The position numbers and the translations under genes are program-made. The notes beneath the pieces are model-generated. The model ran no database searches. It was not told where the DNA came from and saw only the letters and a program-made list of their open reading frames with translations. Of a stretch of DNA of 36,006 nt, positions 10,101 through 18,294 are shown one piece after another; position 1 is the stretch's first letter, and every line of letters begins with the position of its first letter. The stretch is from Prorocentrum cordatum (lineage: Eukaryota > Sar > Dinophyceae > Prorocentrales > Prorocentraceae). The stretch is from positions 50,001-86,006 of the forward strand of contig CAUYUJ010002764.1 of NCBI GenBank assembly GCA_963575745.1, read 5' to 3'.

Positions 10101-13100
10101 CTCACTCTGGCCAGGCCACCCGTAAATCATCCGCTCCCCCGTCTGACCGACCGCCTCGTCTTCGTCAAACTCCGGCAAATTCTCCTCCACGCATCCCGTA
10201 TCCCTGTCCTGGGCGGCTCCCACGAACCTGCCGGCCATGGCCAGCTCCAGCATCACCTCGTCTAGAACCGCCTCCGGAATCACGTCCCCGTGCGAGCCCG
10301 CGAACGGCCCCCTCACCCGCGGCCTCATCCAGTCCACGAGAAACTCAACGCGCACGCACTCCACAGGCATCCGATCCCTCTGCACGGACACCACTTTGCT
10401 CTCCCCCCGCGCCGCGTCGAGCAGGCGCCCGAACAAGTCCTCCGTCGTCTCATCATCGCCAAACTTCAGCCCCTCCGAGTGGTCGTCCGCCTCTGGCTGC
10501 AGCCCCGCCCACCACCGCTGCACAGCCCCGCCGTACACGAACTGCGCCTTGTCGAGCCATGCACTGAACACGTCGTGATCCACCGCCATGGCCTCGTCTC
10601 CGTCCCCGACATCGAACTCGTTATCATCGGCATCATCGGCATCATCGGCGGCCGCGGCCTCAGCGCCGCCGTCGCCACCCTGCGCGCCGTCGCCATCGCG
10701 GCCTGTCGTCTCGCGCCCAGCCTCATCGCGCGGCCCTACGAAGCGCACGTCAAAGCCAGCGGCAATGAACTGGCGCGGCGTGACGACGTCGACGCCTGAC
10801 AGACCGCAATCCCTGGAAATAGCCTCGGCCCGCGTCACCGGCCCGGGCACCTCCGGTTCCCCTGCCTCGTACCCCGACAGCACGGCGGCGTCCTCGCCCG
10901 CTCTCGGCGCATAGCACCTGATGATCTCGTCGTGCGGCAGCACGTCAAACAGGCGCGGGTCGTAATACTTGTGCATGGGCTCCTCCGCAGTCCCGCCCAG
11001 GCGCCAGGGGCCGTACGTGCCGGCAAATGAGCACAGCGCCCGCAGCACGTGCCCACAGTAGCGCCAGCGCACGTGCAGCCCCTCGACCACCTCCTGCCCA
11101 AAACCCACATTCCGCCGCAACATCAGGCTGAAGGGCACTTTCCTCGGGTGCCAGGGCAGCGCCACCCGCGGCTCCACGTTCTCCTGCAGCTCCTTCCCCC
11201 TGCCGCCATGATCGTAGTCGATGAGCACCTCCCCGCTGAGCAGCACCTCTGCGACACGCCCTGGAAACACCAGGCGCCCACAGATGTCTACGCCGAAACG
11301 CTGCCGCTCCTCGTCAGTGCTGCCCGCAGCCATGCGCTCGGGGCGCTGCGGGTCGTCGGGGCGCTCGCCGGGCCCCCGCACCGAGTTCACGCGGTCCTCG
11401 ACGCGGAACCCCTTCATCAGCTCGTGGCGCCGCGCGAACCCAGCCACGTCCTGCGGGAACGAGATGATGTTCTTGCGGTACTTGCGCAGCCCCGTCCGGG
11501 ACACGGTGGCCAGGTGCACCTGCATGTGGTCCAGGGCAATGAGCAAACCCTCCGTGAGCGTGGCCTGATCGAACAGCTCGCGGAGGTCATCGGAGGGGAA
11601 ACGGAAGCACGGGTCCATATGGTTCTGCGCAGTACGGAGACCCACCACCTGGTACAAGTCGTCCTCCGTGGGCGCGGCCGCCGCCTGCTTGTCCAGATCC
11701 CGCCTGCACCGCATGCACACGCCCGCGCACTCCAGAGCGAAGCCGTCCGGCGGGTCGCTCGGCGGCACCTCGTCCCACTCGGCCACCTCCGTGCTGCACG
11801 CGGCCAGCCCGTCCCCGCCGCGCCGCAGCAGCAGCATCTCCTCCGCGAGCTGGTCCGGCGGCTCGAAGGCAGGGTGGAACGCCGGGAACCGCTCCTGGCA
11901 CTCGTGGCACGTGAACTTCACCATGCGCGTCAGGATCGCCTGCGCCGCCTGCACAGCCCGAACGGACGCGTCGCGCAGCTGCACGTCGTACTTCGCCACG
12001 CGCAGCGGCACCGTCTTCAGCGCCAGCAGCATGCACTTCTGGTGAACATCTCCTGCAGCAACACGCGCTCGGTGGTCTGGTCTCTGCGCTAACGAAACAG
12101 CGAGTCCCACGCGATAGCGCACGTCCGGCCGCGGTCGGAAAACCCAGTGGTCAGCCTCGGGCGCCCCCCCAAACACGAACACTTCCATATTGCCGGGGCG
12201 CGCGCGGTCGGTCGGAGCCCGTCTGCTTCGGAGCACCACTCGCAAATCATTCGAGTATTTGTTGCGCTTCCTCGCCGGGCGCCCGCGACCACGACCCGCG
12301 CGACCTGCCCCCCGCGCGCCCGGACCACCCTGCTGCAGCGCGTCGAGACCATCCTGCACAAAGCGTTCACCTGCACGTGCCTCGGCCAGCAGCCGCGCCA
12401 CCCCTACGTCCTCCTGCAGCTGGCCAACCCAGACGCGGCCCGGATTCTCCCCCTCCTCCGCCCTGCGCTCGCGCGGCCCCTGCCCCCGCCACCACGCCCC
12501 CGCCATGTCCGCTGGCTCCCGCCAGCCGACAGGCCGCTCCACGGGCAACACAACCACGTCGTCGTCCAGCACCACGTTCGCTGCGAACCCAGCCGCGACC
12601 CGCGACTCGCGCTGCCACAGAGCACGAAAGTCATCCGCGTCGCCCCCGCCCGGCTCATCGCAGCACCGCACCGCCCGCCACCGCGTCGCACCGCCCTCAA
12701 CCACGACGGGCGTCTGCAACATACTACACTCGAAGCGCACCCGGGGCCATTCCGAGCGACACCGGAAATCCTCCTCCACGGCAATCTCCTCCCAGGAGGA
12801 GCGCTCTTCGCTCGGGCCACGACCACGCGCGCGGTCCTCCAGCTCCAGCAGCACTCTCCCAAACCGCCCTGGCCGCCCAGGCTCCATCAGCGCACCCCAC
12901 AACGTGTCGCCGCCCGACCCCTGGATCCGCACGCTCGCCGGGTTGCAGCCGCGCCGCGACAGCAGGTACTCACGCACGGCATGCACCAGATCCTGCAGCC
13001 GCCTCTCCTTCAGGTGTGGCACGGACGCCACTGCCCACGCGCGCGCATCCCCACCCCCGCCACGAGGCAACCCAGAGCGGCGCGACGCGCGCCCGTCCGC

Positions 13101-16100
13101 CCCCTCCGCCGCCAGCGCCTCCGCCTCATCTGCCTCGGCCGGAGGTCCGGCACCGGCGAAACGCACGAGCTCCGCGTTGAGCGCGCCGCGCACCTCGTCC
13201 AGCAAGGCCACGTCGTCCTCCGAGGCGACCTCATGATCCGACGCAGAGCGCTCGTCCTCGCGCTCCGAAGCCGAGAGCTCCACCATCTCCGCGGCGACCT
13301 CGCCGCCGCGCCCCTCCGCGGCCAGGCGCCCGCCGCCGCCCTCCACAGCCCATTCTTCCGCGGACGTCTTGCACTCGAGCCTCCTTCTGCGCCCCGTCGA
13401 CGACGCCCTCGCCGCCCCAGCGGCCTCCTCTCCAGCGCGCCCGCCCTCCGCAGCCCCGCGCTCCGCGCCAGCCCCAGCGGCCTCTACCTCGGACGTCTTG
13501 CGCCCAAGCCGCCGCTTCCGCGCCCCGCGTCCCGCAGCGCCCCCGCCGGCCTCCACCTCGGACGTCTTGCGCCCCAACCGCCGTTTCCCGCGGCCCCCGC
13601 CCGCGCCCTCGGCACAGCCACCCTCGTTCACCGCGCCATCCGCGACGTCGACACCGGCTCCGCCGCGCGCAGCGCCCTCGCCATCCGACCCAGGAATCGC
13701 CCCCGCGCCCTCCTCCGCTTCGCCCCACTCCTCCTGCGACGTCTTGCGCCCCAGCCGCCGCTTCCGACCACCCCGCCGCACGTCGCACGCGCCACCGCCG
13801 CTCTCCGGCCCCGCACCCTCCACGGCGTCGCCGCTGCCCCCGCCTTGCGCGGCGGCCTGGTTCGCCGACGCAGCAACCGCCCCCGCGCACCGATCCGCCG
13901 CCCCGCGCAACCACTGCTCCCAGTCCAGGTCGGTGTCGCGGACCTTGTAGTACTCATCTCCACGCGCGCGCGCTGCGCAGGCAGGCAAGAGCAAACGCCA
14001 GCAGTGGCACCGATCGCATTGCGCCCAATTCCGCATGGAGAACAGGTGCGACGCCCCGTCGTCGGCGCCCGCGCACGCCCCGAGCCCTCCGGCGCCTGCG
14101 TCGCCACCCTGATCCTCGCCAGGCAACTGGCCCGCCTTCTCGTTCGCGTGCAGCCTGTTCCCCTTGGAGCGCGGATCGATGTGCGGATAGCACTGCGGCC
14201 CTGCAAACTGAACCAGATACTGCTGTTTCAGAGGATACCGTCGGATCTCCTCACTGGTCAATCGTAGCGCCTCCATGCAATCCTTCTCGCTACAATCCAC
14301 CTCGGAGGCGTGCAGCTGCGCGAGGTACTTGTTGAAGACTGGCCGGCTGTACCACATGAAATTCCTCCCGCCCTCACGCCCATTGTACGACTCCCTCTCA
14401 GACCCGAACCGAGTTTCGCCCTCCCCGCAACGATCCTGAACAGTCCGCACCCCTGCACCCTGCTCATACACGAAGCCAAAACGCCCATAATTCATATGTA
14501 TTCTAAAATTATCACGAACTTTCTCAAGGCACTGCTCATATTCACTGTTGGACAGCACGAACCGACCGTGCACGTCCACCTCACACAAGGACTTCAGCTC
14601 CGGCTTGATCTTCGACGCCGCGTCCCACATCGCGTGCCGCGCGTACCACTGCTTTGATGCCTTATTCGCCTTCAATGCAAATTCCTTGAACTTGTCCAAC
14701 GCGAGCGTAGGGATCGGGCCCCTGACGCGCCCGTGCGGACAACCATGTCTGGCACACTTCCCACACACGTCGCTCCCTTTCTGGGGCCGCGACCGGCACT
14801 GCTCTCGCCCCCAGCCACCCCCCCACGTCATCCCTTTGCAGCGGTCCTCATCCACGTAATCCGGCTGGAACTGCCTGGACTCCGCCTCTGTCGCGAGCGA
14901 CCCGTCCGCGGCCCCGCGCTTCCGGCGTGCCCCCCTGCCCCTGCGCGGACGAGAAGCTCCGTACGCTGCGGGCCCAGCGGGCGCGCCGTCTTCATCGTCA
15001 CTGAAATCAGTGACGCCTGGGATGCGGGGAAGAACAGCCGTCCTGCCCGGCCGCGCCACCACCACCCCACGGCGACCGCCCTCCCCGCTACCCTGCTCTT
15101 CACCGACAGTAACCCCCAGCTCGTCTTCGGCGCCAACGATGCCGCCCTCCTCGTCGCTGCTGAAATCGCTCACACCTGGAATGATGCGACGCGAGCCAGC
15201 AGCCGCCGGCCCTCGCCCGGCACCCCGACCACGACCACGCCCCCCGCGGCCCCGCGCCTCACGGCCAACGACACCCACCTCGCCCTGAGCGCCAACGAAG
15301 CCAGCATCCTCATCGCTGCTGAAATCGTTCACACCTGGAATGATACGACGCCGAGCAGCCGCCCGCCCGCCGCTCCCCGCCGCCGCGCCGCGAGCGCGGC
15401 CGCGACCACCGCCGCCGCGCCCTTCGCCACCAGCGTCGCCGCCCTCGTGCCCGGCGCAGACCTGCCCGCCACCGTCGTCGCTGCTGAAGTCGTCAACCCC
15501 GGGAATGATCCGCGCCGCGGCGCTGCCAGCGCCAGCGCTCCAGCGAGACCCGGACGCGCGTCGCGTCGATGCACCTCCCGCCTCCGCCGCGACACGGCGA
15601 GCTGCATCATCCCCAGCGGCGCCGCCGTCCACGTCGCAGCACTCTCCCTCGTCACGCCCCGCATCCCACATGTCCACGCCCGCGTCAGGATCGCCCATCG
15701 TCGTCGGCGCCCTGCCGAGCGGGCGCCCATCTCGGCCGCCAGTCTGCGCGGAAGCGCCCGCGCGCGTCGCGCCACTGAACTCCAGATCTGCGCCCGCTCT
15801 GCCAGACCCCCCCCCGCCCGCCGCGCCGCCCGCCGACCGACCGACCGCCGCGCCTGACTCCTCCGCTCCTGCTGCCCCGCCTGCTGGGCCGCCGACCTCG
15901 CCCATCGCGCGTCTCTTCCGCGCAGCCACGCTTGGGTTCTGCGCGCCTCGCAGATGCGCTCCTCGCTGGCTCTTCGCGGCCGCCTTCTGCTTCGGCGCGG
16001 TCTTCTTCGGCGCGCCCGCGACCGAGCGCAGCCACGGCGCGCCGTCGGCGTCTCCGAGAGGCACGCCATCTGCCAAGCGGCCATCCACATCAACGACTTC

Positions 16101-18089
16101 TGCAACATGCCCCTCTGGATACCATACGACACTGCCAATGTCCCGCCCCCACGCGCAACCCAAAAACCACGCGCCAGAACACTCTCCCCGCAGGACGCAG
16201 TCTGCACTGTGCGCCGCATAGACACGCACCCTCGCCCGTCGCGCCTCCAGCCAACCCTGCACCGCCGCGAAATTCGCTCTCTCCGCAGCGTCACCGCACG
16301 CCCCAGCCCCGGAATCATTCGCGCACTGCACTTCAAAGATAACCTCCGCTTGCGCGCGCGCGCCAGCACAGCCAAGCCCAGCAACGCTCAACTGCAAACA
16401 CTTATTCCGCCACGCACCCAGGCGATCTCCGGCCTCGACGACTCTGAGTCGCCCCGACGCGACGCCGCGTCGAAGCCGCCGACGCCAAGCACGGGACGCG
16501 CTGGGCGCCCCTGCAGAGCCCAGACCCACGTGCGAGAGTCCATCGGCAAGCACGCCACCCAGCGCGGCGAGGACAGAGGCCACGCGCAGCGCAGCAACGC
16601 CGACGCACTCGCCCGCGCCTCGCGACGCCCTCCACGCAGCATCACTCGCGCAGTCGCCAGCGCCCTGCGACGCCCTGCCCTTCGCGCCGCCGATCCCGAT
16701 GCCAGGGGAGAACCTCCGCGCGGAGACGCGCCGCCCCCCGCACTTGCGCGCGAACAAGCCACGCCAACCACAGTAGAACCACTTGGCGACCGCCACCGTG
16801 GCGGCGGAAGGGCCAGCTTCTGATGACGCCTCAGCGTTGCGCCAGAAACTGTCCCTCTCCTGCCACGCGCGCGCGCGGGCCGTCGCGCGCGCGACCCCCG
16901 CCGCGACCGCGGCGCCCGGCTCCCTCGCAAAGGGCAGACCGCACGCGGCGCAGACGCACGCTGCGATCAAAGCTACGTCGCCGACAGACTTCGCGCCATC
17001 GGGCACCGCAGCGGCACGGCGCGAGACGCGCCGACGCGACCCCGAGTCCACGGCCCGCGATGCCCGAGCATTGAGGAATCGCTTCGCGGTCTCCTGCGTC
17101 GCAGAACTTTTCGGGGAGCCCACCCGCAGCGGCGCCTCCTCAGACGCGCGCGCCTGCAAACGGGGGCGCGCTGGCGGAGACAGGGGCGCCGCGCGGATAT
17201 GTTCGTTCAGAACGACCGCCACCGCCGCTCGCTGCGCCCACGCCGTGCCCCGCCGCAAACAGCGCAATCGCCTGGCGGCTGCGCGGCGCACTTTCCGCAA
17301 CGCCTTCTCGCGCTGCCCCGCTGCGTCGAACGCCGCGGCGTCGAAGACTTCTCTCTGGAGTTCGAAGTTCTCCGAGCGGAGACATTCCCGCAGCCTCTGC
17401 GCCCACGTCGTGGGGCCAGAGCCTCTGCCAGACCTCCGAACCGCCCGCTGGCCCTGCGACCTCACCCCCCAACCTGCCACTAATGGCACGGGCGCCTCCA
17501 GAAGCTCCAGGGCCAAGGCCGGGGCCATAGCCGGGGCGAAAGACGGCGCTTCGTCGACTTCCGAGCGCGTCCTGGAAGAAGCTGCAACAAAGGTCGACGC
17601 TGGGGCCGGGGCCCAACGCGGCGCGGAAGCCGACCCAGAAGCCGGGGCCGGCGCCAAGACTCCAGCCAAGACCGGCGGCGCGGCCAAGGCCTGGGCCAAG
17701 GCCGAGGCCCGGGCCGGGGCCGGACAGACGGCGCCGTCAGCGTCGAGCCAATCGTCGTCAGCGTCGCCCCAGTCGTCCACGCAATCGTCGGCGTCGTGCT
17801 CGCCAACGTCGTCGCTGGCGTCGAAAGCACGCACTTCTCCGGCCAAAAAGCGTTCGAAAAAATCGCGCTGGTCGCCCCCCTCCTCCTCCTCCTTCCACTC
17901 CTCCTCCTCCTCCTCCTCCGGGGCCGGGGCCGACACCGAAGACGCCCTCAGCCAGCACCCCCTCGACTGCTTTCCCAGCGCTACCAAGTCCGCGAACTCC
18001 TGAGCCTCCAGACGCCCCAGTGCCGCCGTTTTTCGCCCCTCCTCCTCGTCCTCCTCTCCTTTTTCCTCCATTTTGACCTCCGGGGACAT
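7113..18089 (-). CDS. Helentron Rep protein with long N-terminal extension (Zn motifs, CW finger, DUF6570-like, Helitron-like N, HUH/Y2)
   Basis: The open frame runs from 20,030 to 7,113, but its most upstream possible start is a TTG inside a minisatellite. I placed the start at the ATG at 18,089 (MSPEVKMEEKGEED), the first Met after the repeat-derived sequence; other ATGs are possible. In order: acidic and Ala/Pro-rich region; possible cysteine protease (16,080-16,425); four IPGV-DFSSDE motifs; Cys/His motif ending HGRVRGPIP; CW-type finger; four basic RRLGRKTS-type motifs; CHEC and CMRC zinc pairs with IISFPQDV (DUF6570-like); FPMGIGDLFEDRPRRVSV (Helitron-like N). The HUH motif is NLHYHGF (His codons 9207-9209 and 9201-9203) and the Y2 motif is EYVTKYATK (Tyr codons 7962-7964 and 7950-7952). 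Both catalytic motifs are intact. The enzyme nicks and joins single-stranded DNA in rolling-circle transposition. The domains are certain; the N-terminus is uncertain. Confidence 0.85.
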   Translation of the reverse strand: MSPEVKMEEKGEEDEEEGRKTAALGRLEAQEFADLVALGKQSRGCWLRASSVSAPAPEEEEEEEWKEEEEGGDQRDFFERFLAGEVRAFDASDDVGEHDADDCVDDWGDADDDWLDADGAVCPAPARASALAQALAAPPVLAGVLAPAPASGSASAPRWAPAPASTFVAASSRTRSEVDEAPSFAPAMAPALALELLEAPVPLVAGWGVRSQGQRAVRRSGRGSGPTTWAQRLRECLRSENFELQREVFDAAAFDAAGQREKALRKVRRAAARRLRCLRRGTAWAQRAAVAVVLNEHIRAAPLSPPARPRLQARASEEAPLRVGSPKSSATQETAKRFLNARASRAVDSGSRRRVSRRAAAVPDGAKSVGDVALIAACVCAACGLPFAREPGAAVAAGVARATARARAWQERDSFWRNAEASSEAGPSAATVAVAKWFYCGWRGLFARKCGGRRVSARRFSPGIGIGGAKGRASQGAGDCASDAAWRASRGAGECVGVAALRVASVLAALGGVLADGLSHVGLGSAGAPSASRAWRRRLRRGVASGRLRVVEAGDRLGAWRNKCLQLSVAGLGCAGARAQAEVIFEVQCANDSGAGACGDAAERANFAAVQGWLEARRARVRVYAAHSADCVLRGECSGAWFLGCAWGRDIGSVVWYPEGHVAEVVDVDGRLADGVPLGDADGAPWLRSVAGAPKKTAPKQKAAAKSQRGAHLRGAQNPSVAARKRRAMGEVGGPAGGAAGAEESGAAVGRSAGGAAGGGGSGRAGADLEFSGATRAGASAQTGGRDGRPLGRAPTTMGDPDAGVDMWDAGRDEGECCDVDGGAAGDDAARRVAAEAGGASTRRASGSRWSAGAGSAAARIIPGVDDFSSDDGGGQVCAGHEGGDAGGEGRGGGGRGRARGAAAGSGGRAAARRRIIPGVNDFSSDEDAGFVGAQGEVGVVGREARGRGGRGRGRGAGRGPAAAGSRRIIPGVSDFSSDEEGGIVGAEDELGVTVGEEQGSGEGGRRGVVVARPGRTAVLPRIPGVTDFSDDEDGAPAGPAAYGASRPRRGRGARRKRGAADGSLATEAESRQFQPDYVDEDRCKGMTWGGGWGREQCRSRPQKGSDVCGKCARHGCPHGRVRGPIPTLALDKFKEFALKANKASKQWYARHAMWDAASKIKPELKSLCEVDVHGRFVLSNSEYEQCLEKVRDNFRIHMNYGRFGFVYEQGAGVRTVQDRCGEGETRFGSERESYNGREGGRNFMWYSRPVFNKYLAQLHASEVDCSEKDCMEALRLTSEEIRRYPLKQQYLVQFAGPQCYPHIDPRSKGNRLHANEKAGQLPGEDQGGDAGAGGLGACAGADDGASHLFSMRNWAQCDRCHCWRLLLPACAARARGDEYYKVRDTDLDWEQWLRGAADRCAGAVAASANQAAAQGGGSGDAVEGAGPESGGGACDVRRGGRKRRLGRKTSQEEWGEAEEGAGAIPGSDGEGAARGGAGVDVADGAVNEGGCAEGAGGGRGKRRLGRKTSEVEAGGGAAGRGARKRRLGRKTSEVEAAGAGAERGAAEGGRAGEEAAGAARASSTGRRRRLECKTSAEEWAVEGGGGRLAAEGRGGEVAAEMVELSASEREDERSASDHEVASEDDVALLDEVRGALNAELVRFAGAGPPAEADEAEALAAEGADGRASRRSGLPRGGGGDARAWAVASVPHLKERRLQDLVHAVREYLLSRRGCNPASVRIQGSGGDTLWGALMEPGRPGRFGRVLLELEDRARGRGPSEERSSWEEIAVEEDFRCRSEWPRVRFECSMLQTPVVVEGGATRWRAVRCCDEPGGGDADDFRALWQRESRVAAGFAANVVLDDDVVVLPVERPVGWREPADMAGAWWRGQGPRERRAEEGENPGRVWVGQLQEDVGVARLLAEARAGERFVQDGLDALQQGGPGARGAGRAGRGRGRPARKRNKYSNDLRVVLRSRRAPTDRARPGNMEVFVFGGAPEADHWVFRPRPDVRYRVGLAVSLAQRPDHRARVAAGDVHQKCMLLALKTVPLRVAKYDVQLRDASVRAVQAAQAILTRMVKFTCHECQERFPAFHPAFEPPDQLAEEMLLLRRGGDGLAACSTEVAEWDEVPPSDPPDGFALECAGVCMRCRRDLDKQAAAAPTEDDLYQVVGLRTAQNHMDPCFRFPSDDLRELFDQATLTEGLLIALDHMQVHLATVSRTGLRKYRKNIISFPQDVAGFARRHELMKGFRVEDRVNSVRGPGERPDDPQRPERMAAGSTDEERQRFGVDICGRLVFPGRVAEVLLSGEVLIDYDHGGRGKELQENVEPRVALPWHPRKVPFSLMLRRNVGFGQEVVEGLHVRWRYCGHVLRALCSFAGTYGPWRLGGTAEEPMHKYYDPRLFDVLPHDEIIRCYAPRAGEDAAVLSGYEAGEPEVPGPVTRAEAISRDCGLSGVDVVTPRQFIAAGFDVRFVGPRDEAGRETTGRDGDGAQGGDGGAEAAAADDADDADDNEFDVGDGDEAMAVDHDVFSAWLDKAQFVYGGAVQRWWAGLQPEADDHSEGLKFGDDETTEDLFGRLLDAARGESKVVSVQRDRMPVECVRVEFLVDWMRPRVRGPFAGSHGDVIPEAVLDEVMLELAMAGRFVGAAQDRDTGCVEENLPEFDEDEAVGQTGERMIYGWPGQSEDPIPARSFGRFARAFPLEFPMGIGDLFEDRPRRVSVQEWVQHLMRYRTGQFVGGPRGQRVMWAMVNVLLLNEARAKGFGVYRTMYRRAGLAVQGPSVMTKGGLRQILESEDRVRILVGQLANVGRDVPSTTMHWSYESKKLQSTVKHLSWHPPWVDGSLADGAEPVGRRFLREMDMPAGNGRTQRRRPLVPDVVGLGRHPSIWWTQNPFYNAAYDIQRMGGGPGARAAGDRALGDWVGEGREERFRFARDNPDLVAYMMALRVELNMRMVMPAVLPHSDQFKYMAMARAECGAGGNLHYHGFSVGLPGPEVARVRADVDGEGDMLPPSVVSDVAACLPALEAGPLAWLPLERKRRAAALAALEQVLRAAAGRPVGRASAGRGGEGSAASGSGSEDAADDREDEFVGRASALLDALVDRGWLVSVDVDEGARGRGDERDVAFERVVPEIAAAPVDAPGGSSVEGGEDGDGAQDAGAVRGSRLAGVPAGVRVQRLAGAAVDFGVLKPEHENVSLQSVLEKRFYEFFGHVVSEWNPCYDDAGACRYTWDDDVGAFDVDVEMQDQAAGETSEGRAVRSVPASAPECLNLRKVLDETLQLQAAGKVDVQPVRRLVSALVNRVARHTKHGMGPPKLGVHACARGKEGCVFCRYDFPRERWSRVGSRPFRMERGRREGHWQTVFPRNDRLCNSYEEHVLLANMGNIDWRPVLNLWAVVEYVTKYATKAPKDSRKIKEVLDDAVNEVCAYVPEGEGTDFLRRSIQKFFARMLGERDYHCYEVALLGLRLPMVLSMMPVVTLNTTGARALKPASALRDKAEDEPVHWDSKVDKFDKRLEFVRRQRARGDLSITEEEVRDVSLFEFYWKYAVYRGKLKRGNPAVCLQVTPGYSAECANVDHACHEAYARANVIAHWRHMATEDRRAMIEAEMRRDVRPVPEVCIGATEFVPDAGGDRLLGVQDLWFKSGGRAWRGRTDQFWGYMLMEMLTDPMLRQWVPAWVVEQ
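7850..10120 (-). other. Protein domains: Helitron-like N region and HUH/Y2 Rep nuclease
   Basis: From right to left: FPMGIGDLFEDRPRRVSV with QHLMRYRTGQF (about 9,950-10,060), the classic Helitron-like N signature; then a variable Asp/Glu- and Gly-rich insert; the HUH metal site LHYH at 9,201-9,209; and the two catalytic tyrosines four residues apart at 7,950-7,964, preceded by NIDWRPVLNLWAVV. Two tyrosines mark a Y2 Rep, as in eukaryotic Helitrons. The gap of about 415 residues between HUH and Y2 is larger than usual because of low-complexity insertions. Confidence 0.9.
11430..11940 (-). other. Protein domain: zinc knuckles and DUF6570-like region of Helitron Rep
   Basis: The segment reads FTCHECQERF, later GVCMRCRRDL, then LTEGLLIALDHMQVHLATVS and KNIISFPQDVAGFA. 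The C-x2-C pairs followed by ISFPQDV are typical of the region upstream of the Helitron-like N domain in many eukaryotic Helitrons (DUF6570 in Pfam terms, from memory). Confidence 0.7.
13360..13770 (-). other. Four tandem basic motifs (RRLGRKTS type) in the Rep extension
   Basis: The peptide KRRLGRKTS followed by E/Q-V/E-E occurs at about 13,740-13,765, 13,560-13,588 and 13,491-13,519. A degenerate copy (RRRRLECKTS) lies at 13,360-13,392. Ala/Gly/Glu-rich spacers separate them. The basic cluster followed by Thr-Ser could act in nuclear import or as a basophilic kinase site; that is inference. Confidence 0.6.
13900..14040 (-). other. Protein domain: partial CW-type zinc finger
   Basis: The peptide NWAQCDRCHCWRLLLP matches the first half of CW zinc fingers (W-x2-C-x2-C-x2-W-R-x-L-P), which bind histone H3 tails in several chromatin proteins. 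The following DWEQWLRGAADRC may give the later Trp and Cys, but the usual W-x-C is not clean, so the finger may be degenerate or divergent. Confidence 0.55.
14690..14845 (-). other. Cys/His-rich motif ending HGRVRGPIP
   Basis: The sequence begins RCKGMTWGGGWGREQC, continues with RSRPQKGSDVCGKC and ends at CPHGRVRGPIP. Regular Cys spacing plus His suggests a small zinc-binding module. I have an impression of similar HGRVDGPIP-type modules in algal and protist proteins but cannot name the family with confidence. Confidence 0.45.
15000..15515 (-). other. Four tandem IIPGV-x-DFSSDE motifs with Arg/Gly linkers
   Basis: The motif occurs at 15,484-15,511 (IIPGVDDFSSDD), 15,321-15,347 (IIPGVNDFSSDE), 15,162-15,187 (IIPGVSDFSSDE) and 15,002-15,022 (RIPGVTDFSDDED). 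The period is about 159-163 bases, roughly 53 residues. Linkers are Gly/Arg/Ala-rich and vary, while the core stays fixed, so the repeat is kept at protein level. A hydrophobic core followed by acidic residues and Ser resembles SUMO-interacting motifs. Confidence 0.65.
16080..16425 (-). other. Possible divergent OTU/papain-like cysteine protease segment
   Basis: WRNKCLQLSVAGL (about 16,390-16,420) resembles an OTU Cys box in spacing (N-x-C-L-x-x-S). About 95 residues later YPEGHVAEVVDVDG (about 16,085-16,128) could hold the His. OTU proteases are known in some Helentrons, which supports looking for one, but the DG before the Cys is missing. This is a weak call. Confidence 0.25.
17500..17725 (-). 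repeat. Degenerate GGGGCC-type hexanucleotide tract within the Rep frame
   Basis: Recurrent GCCGGGGCC and GCCAAGGCC words encode an Ala/Pro-rich stretch in the minus frame (APAPAS-like). It could be an expanding hexanucleotide that has kept the frame open. Confidence 0.5.
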
Positions 18090-18294
18090 CCGCGCGCCTC
18101 CAGGGACGCTGGGCGGTCCCAGCGCACGCGCCCCCGTACGTTTCTGCGCTGCTTCCGCCGCTGGCGACCTGGGCGCCTCCGGAAGCTCCGGGGCCAGAGC
18201 CAGGGCGACACCCGGAGCCGAAAACGGCGACAAATCGCGATGGTGACGGTTTCCCGTCATGCAATTTCCCCGAAAAACGCCCGGCTCGCACGCC
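18090..18294. other. Gene-free GC-rich stretch upstream of the chosen Rep start
   Basis: The minus frame stays open here, but no domain is recognised. No promoter element can be named. The last ~60 bases (CGAAAACGGCGACAAATC region) look like a decayed copy of the hairpin repeat that follows. Confidence 0.4.

Larger units (their letters stand above)
1..18089 (-). mobile_element. Helentron-like (Helitron class) rolling-circle transposon body, left end outside the window
   Basis: The minus strand carries, in order, a HUH/Y2 replication initiator, a PIF1-type helicase, an EEP endonuclease and a ubiquitin-specific protease. Rep plus helicase is the diagnostic pair of Helitrons, and an EEP endonuclease after the helicase is the Helentron (Helitron2) arrangement. 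The coding region is open over about 18 kb except for three -1 frame changes, so the copy is either young or slightly damaged in assembly. The 3' side runs off the left edge of the window. I could not locate a definite 5' terminus; hairpins at 18,610-18,647, 18,955-18,994 and 19,115-19,139 are candidates only. It is described as one element although the coding parts are listed separately by frame. Confidence 0.85.

Noticed and set aside
12147-14267. Plus-strand open frame of about 700 codons
   Set aside because: It lies opposite the Rep gene; the GC-rich codons of the real frame leave the antisense frame free of stops. Its product is Arg/Pro/Ala-rich with no domain.
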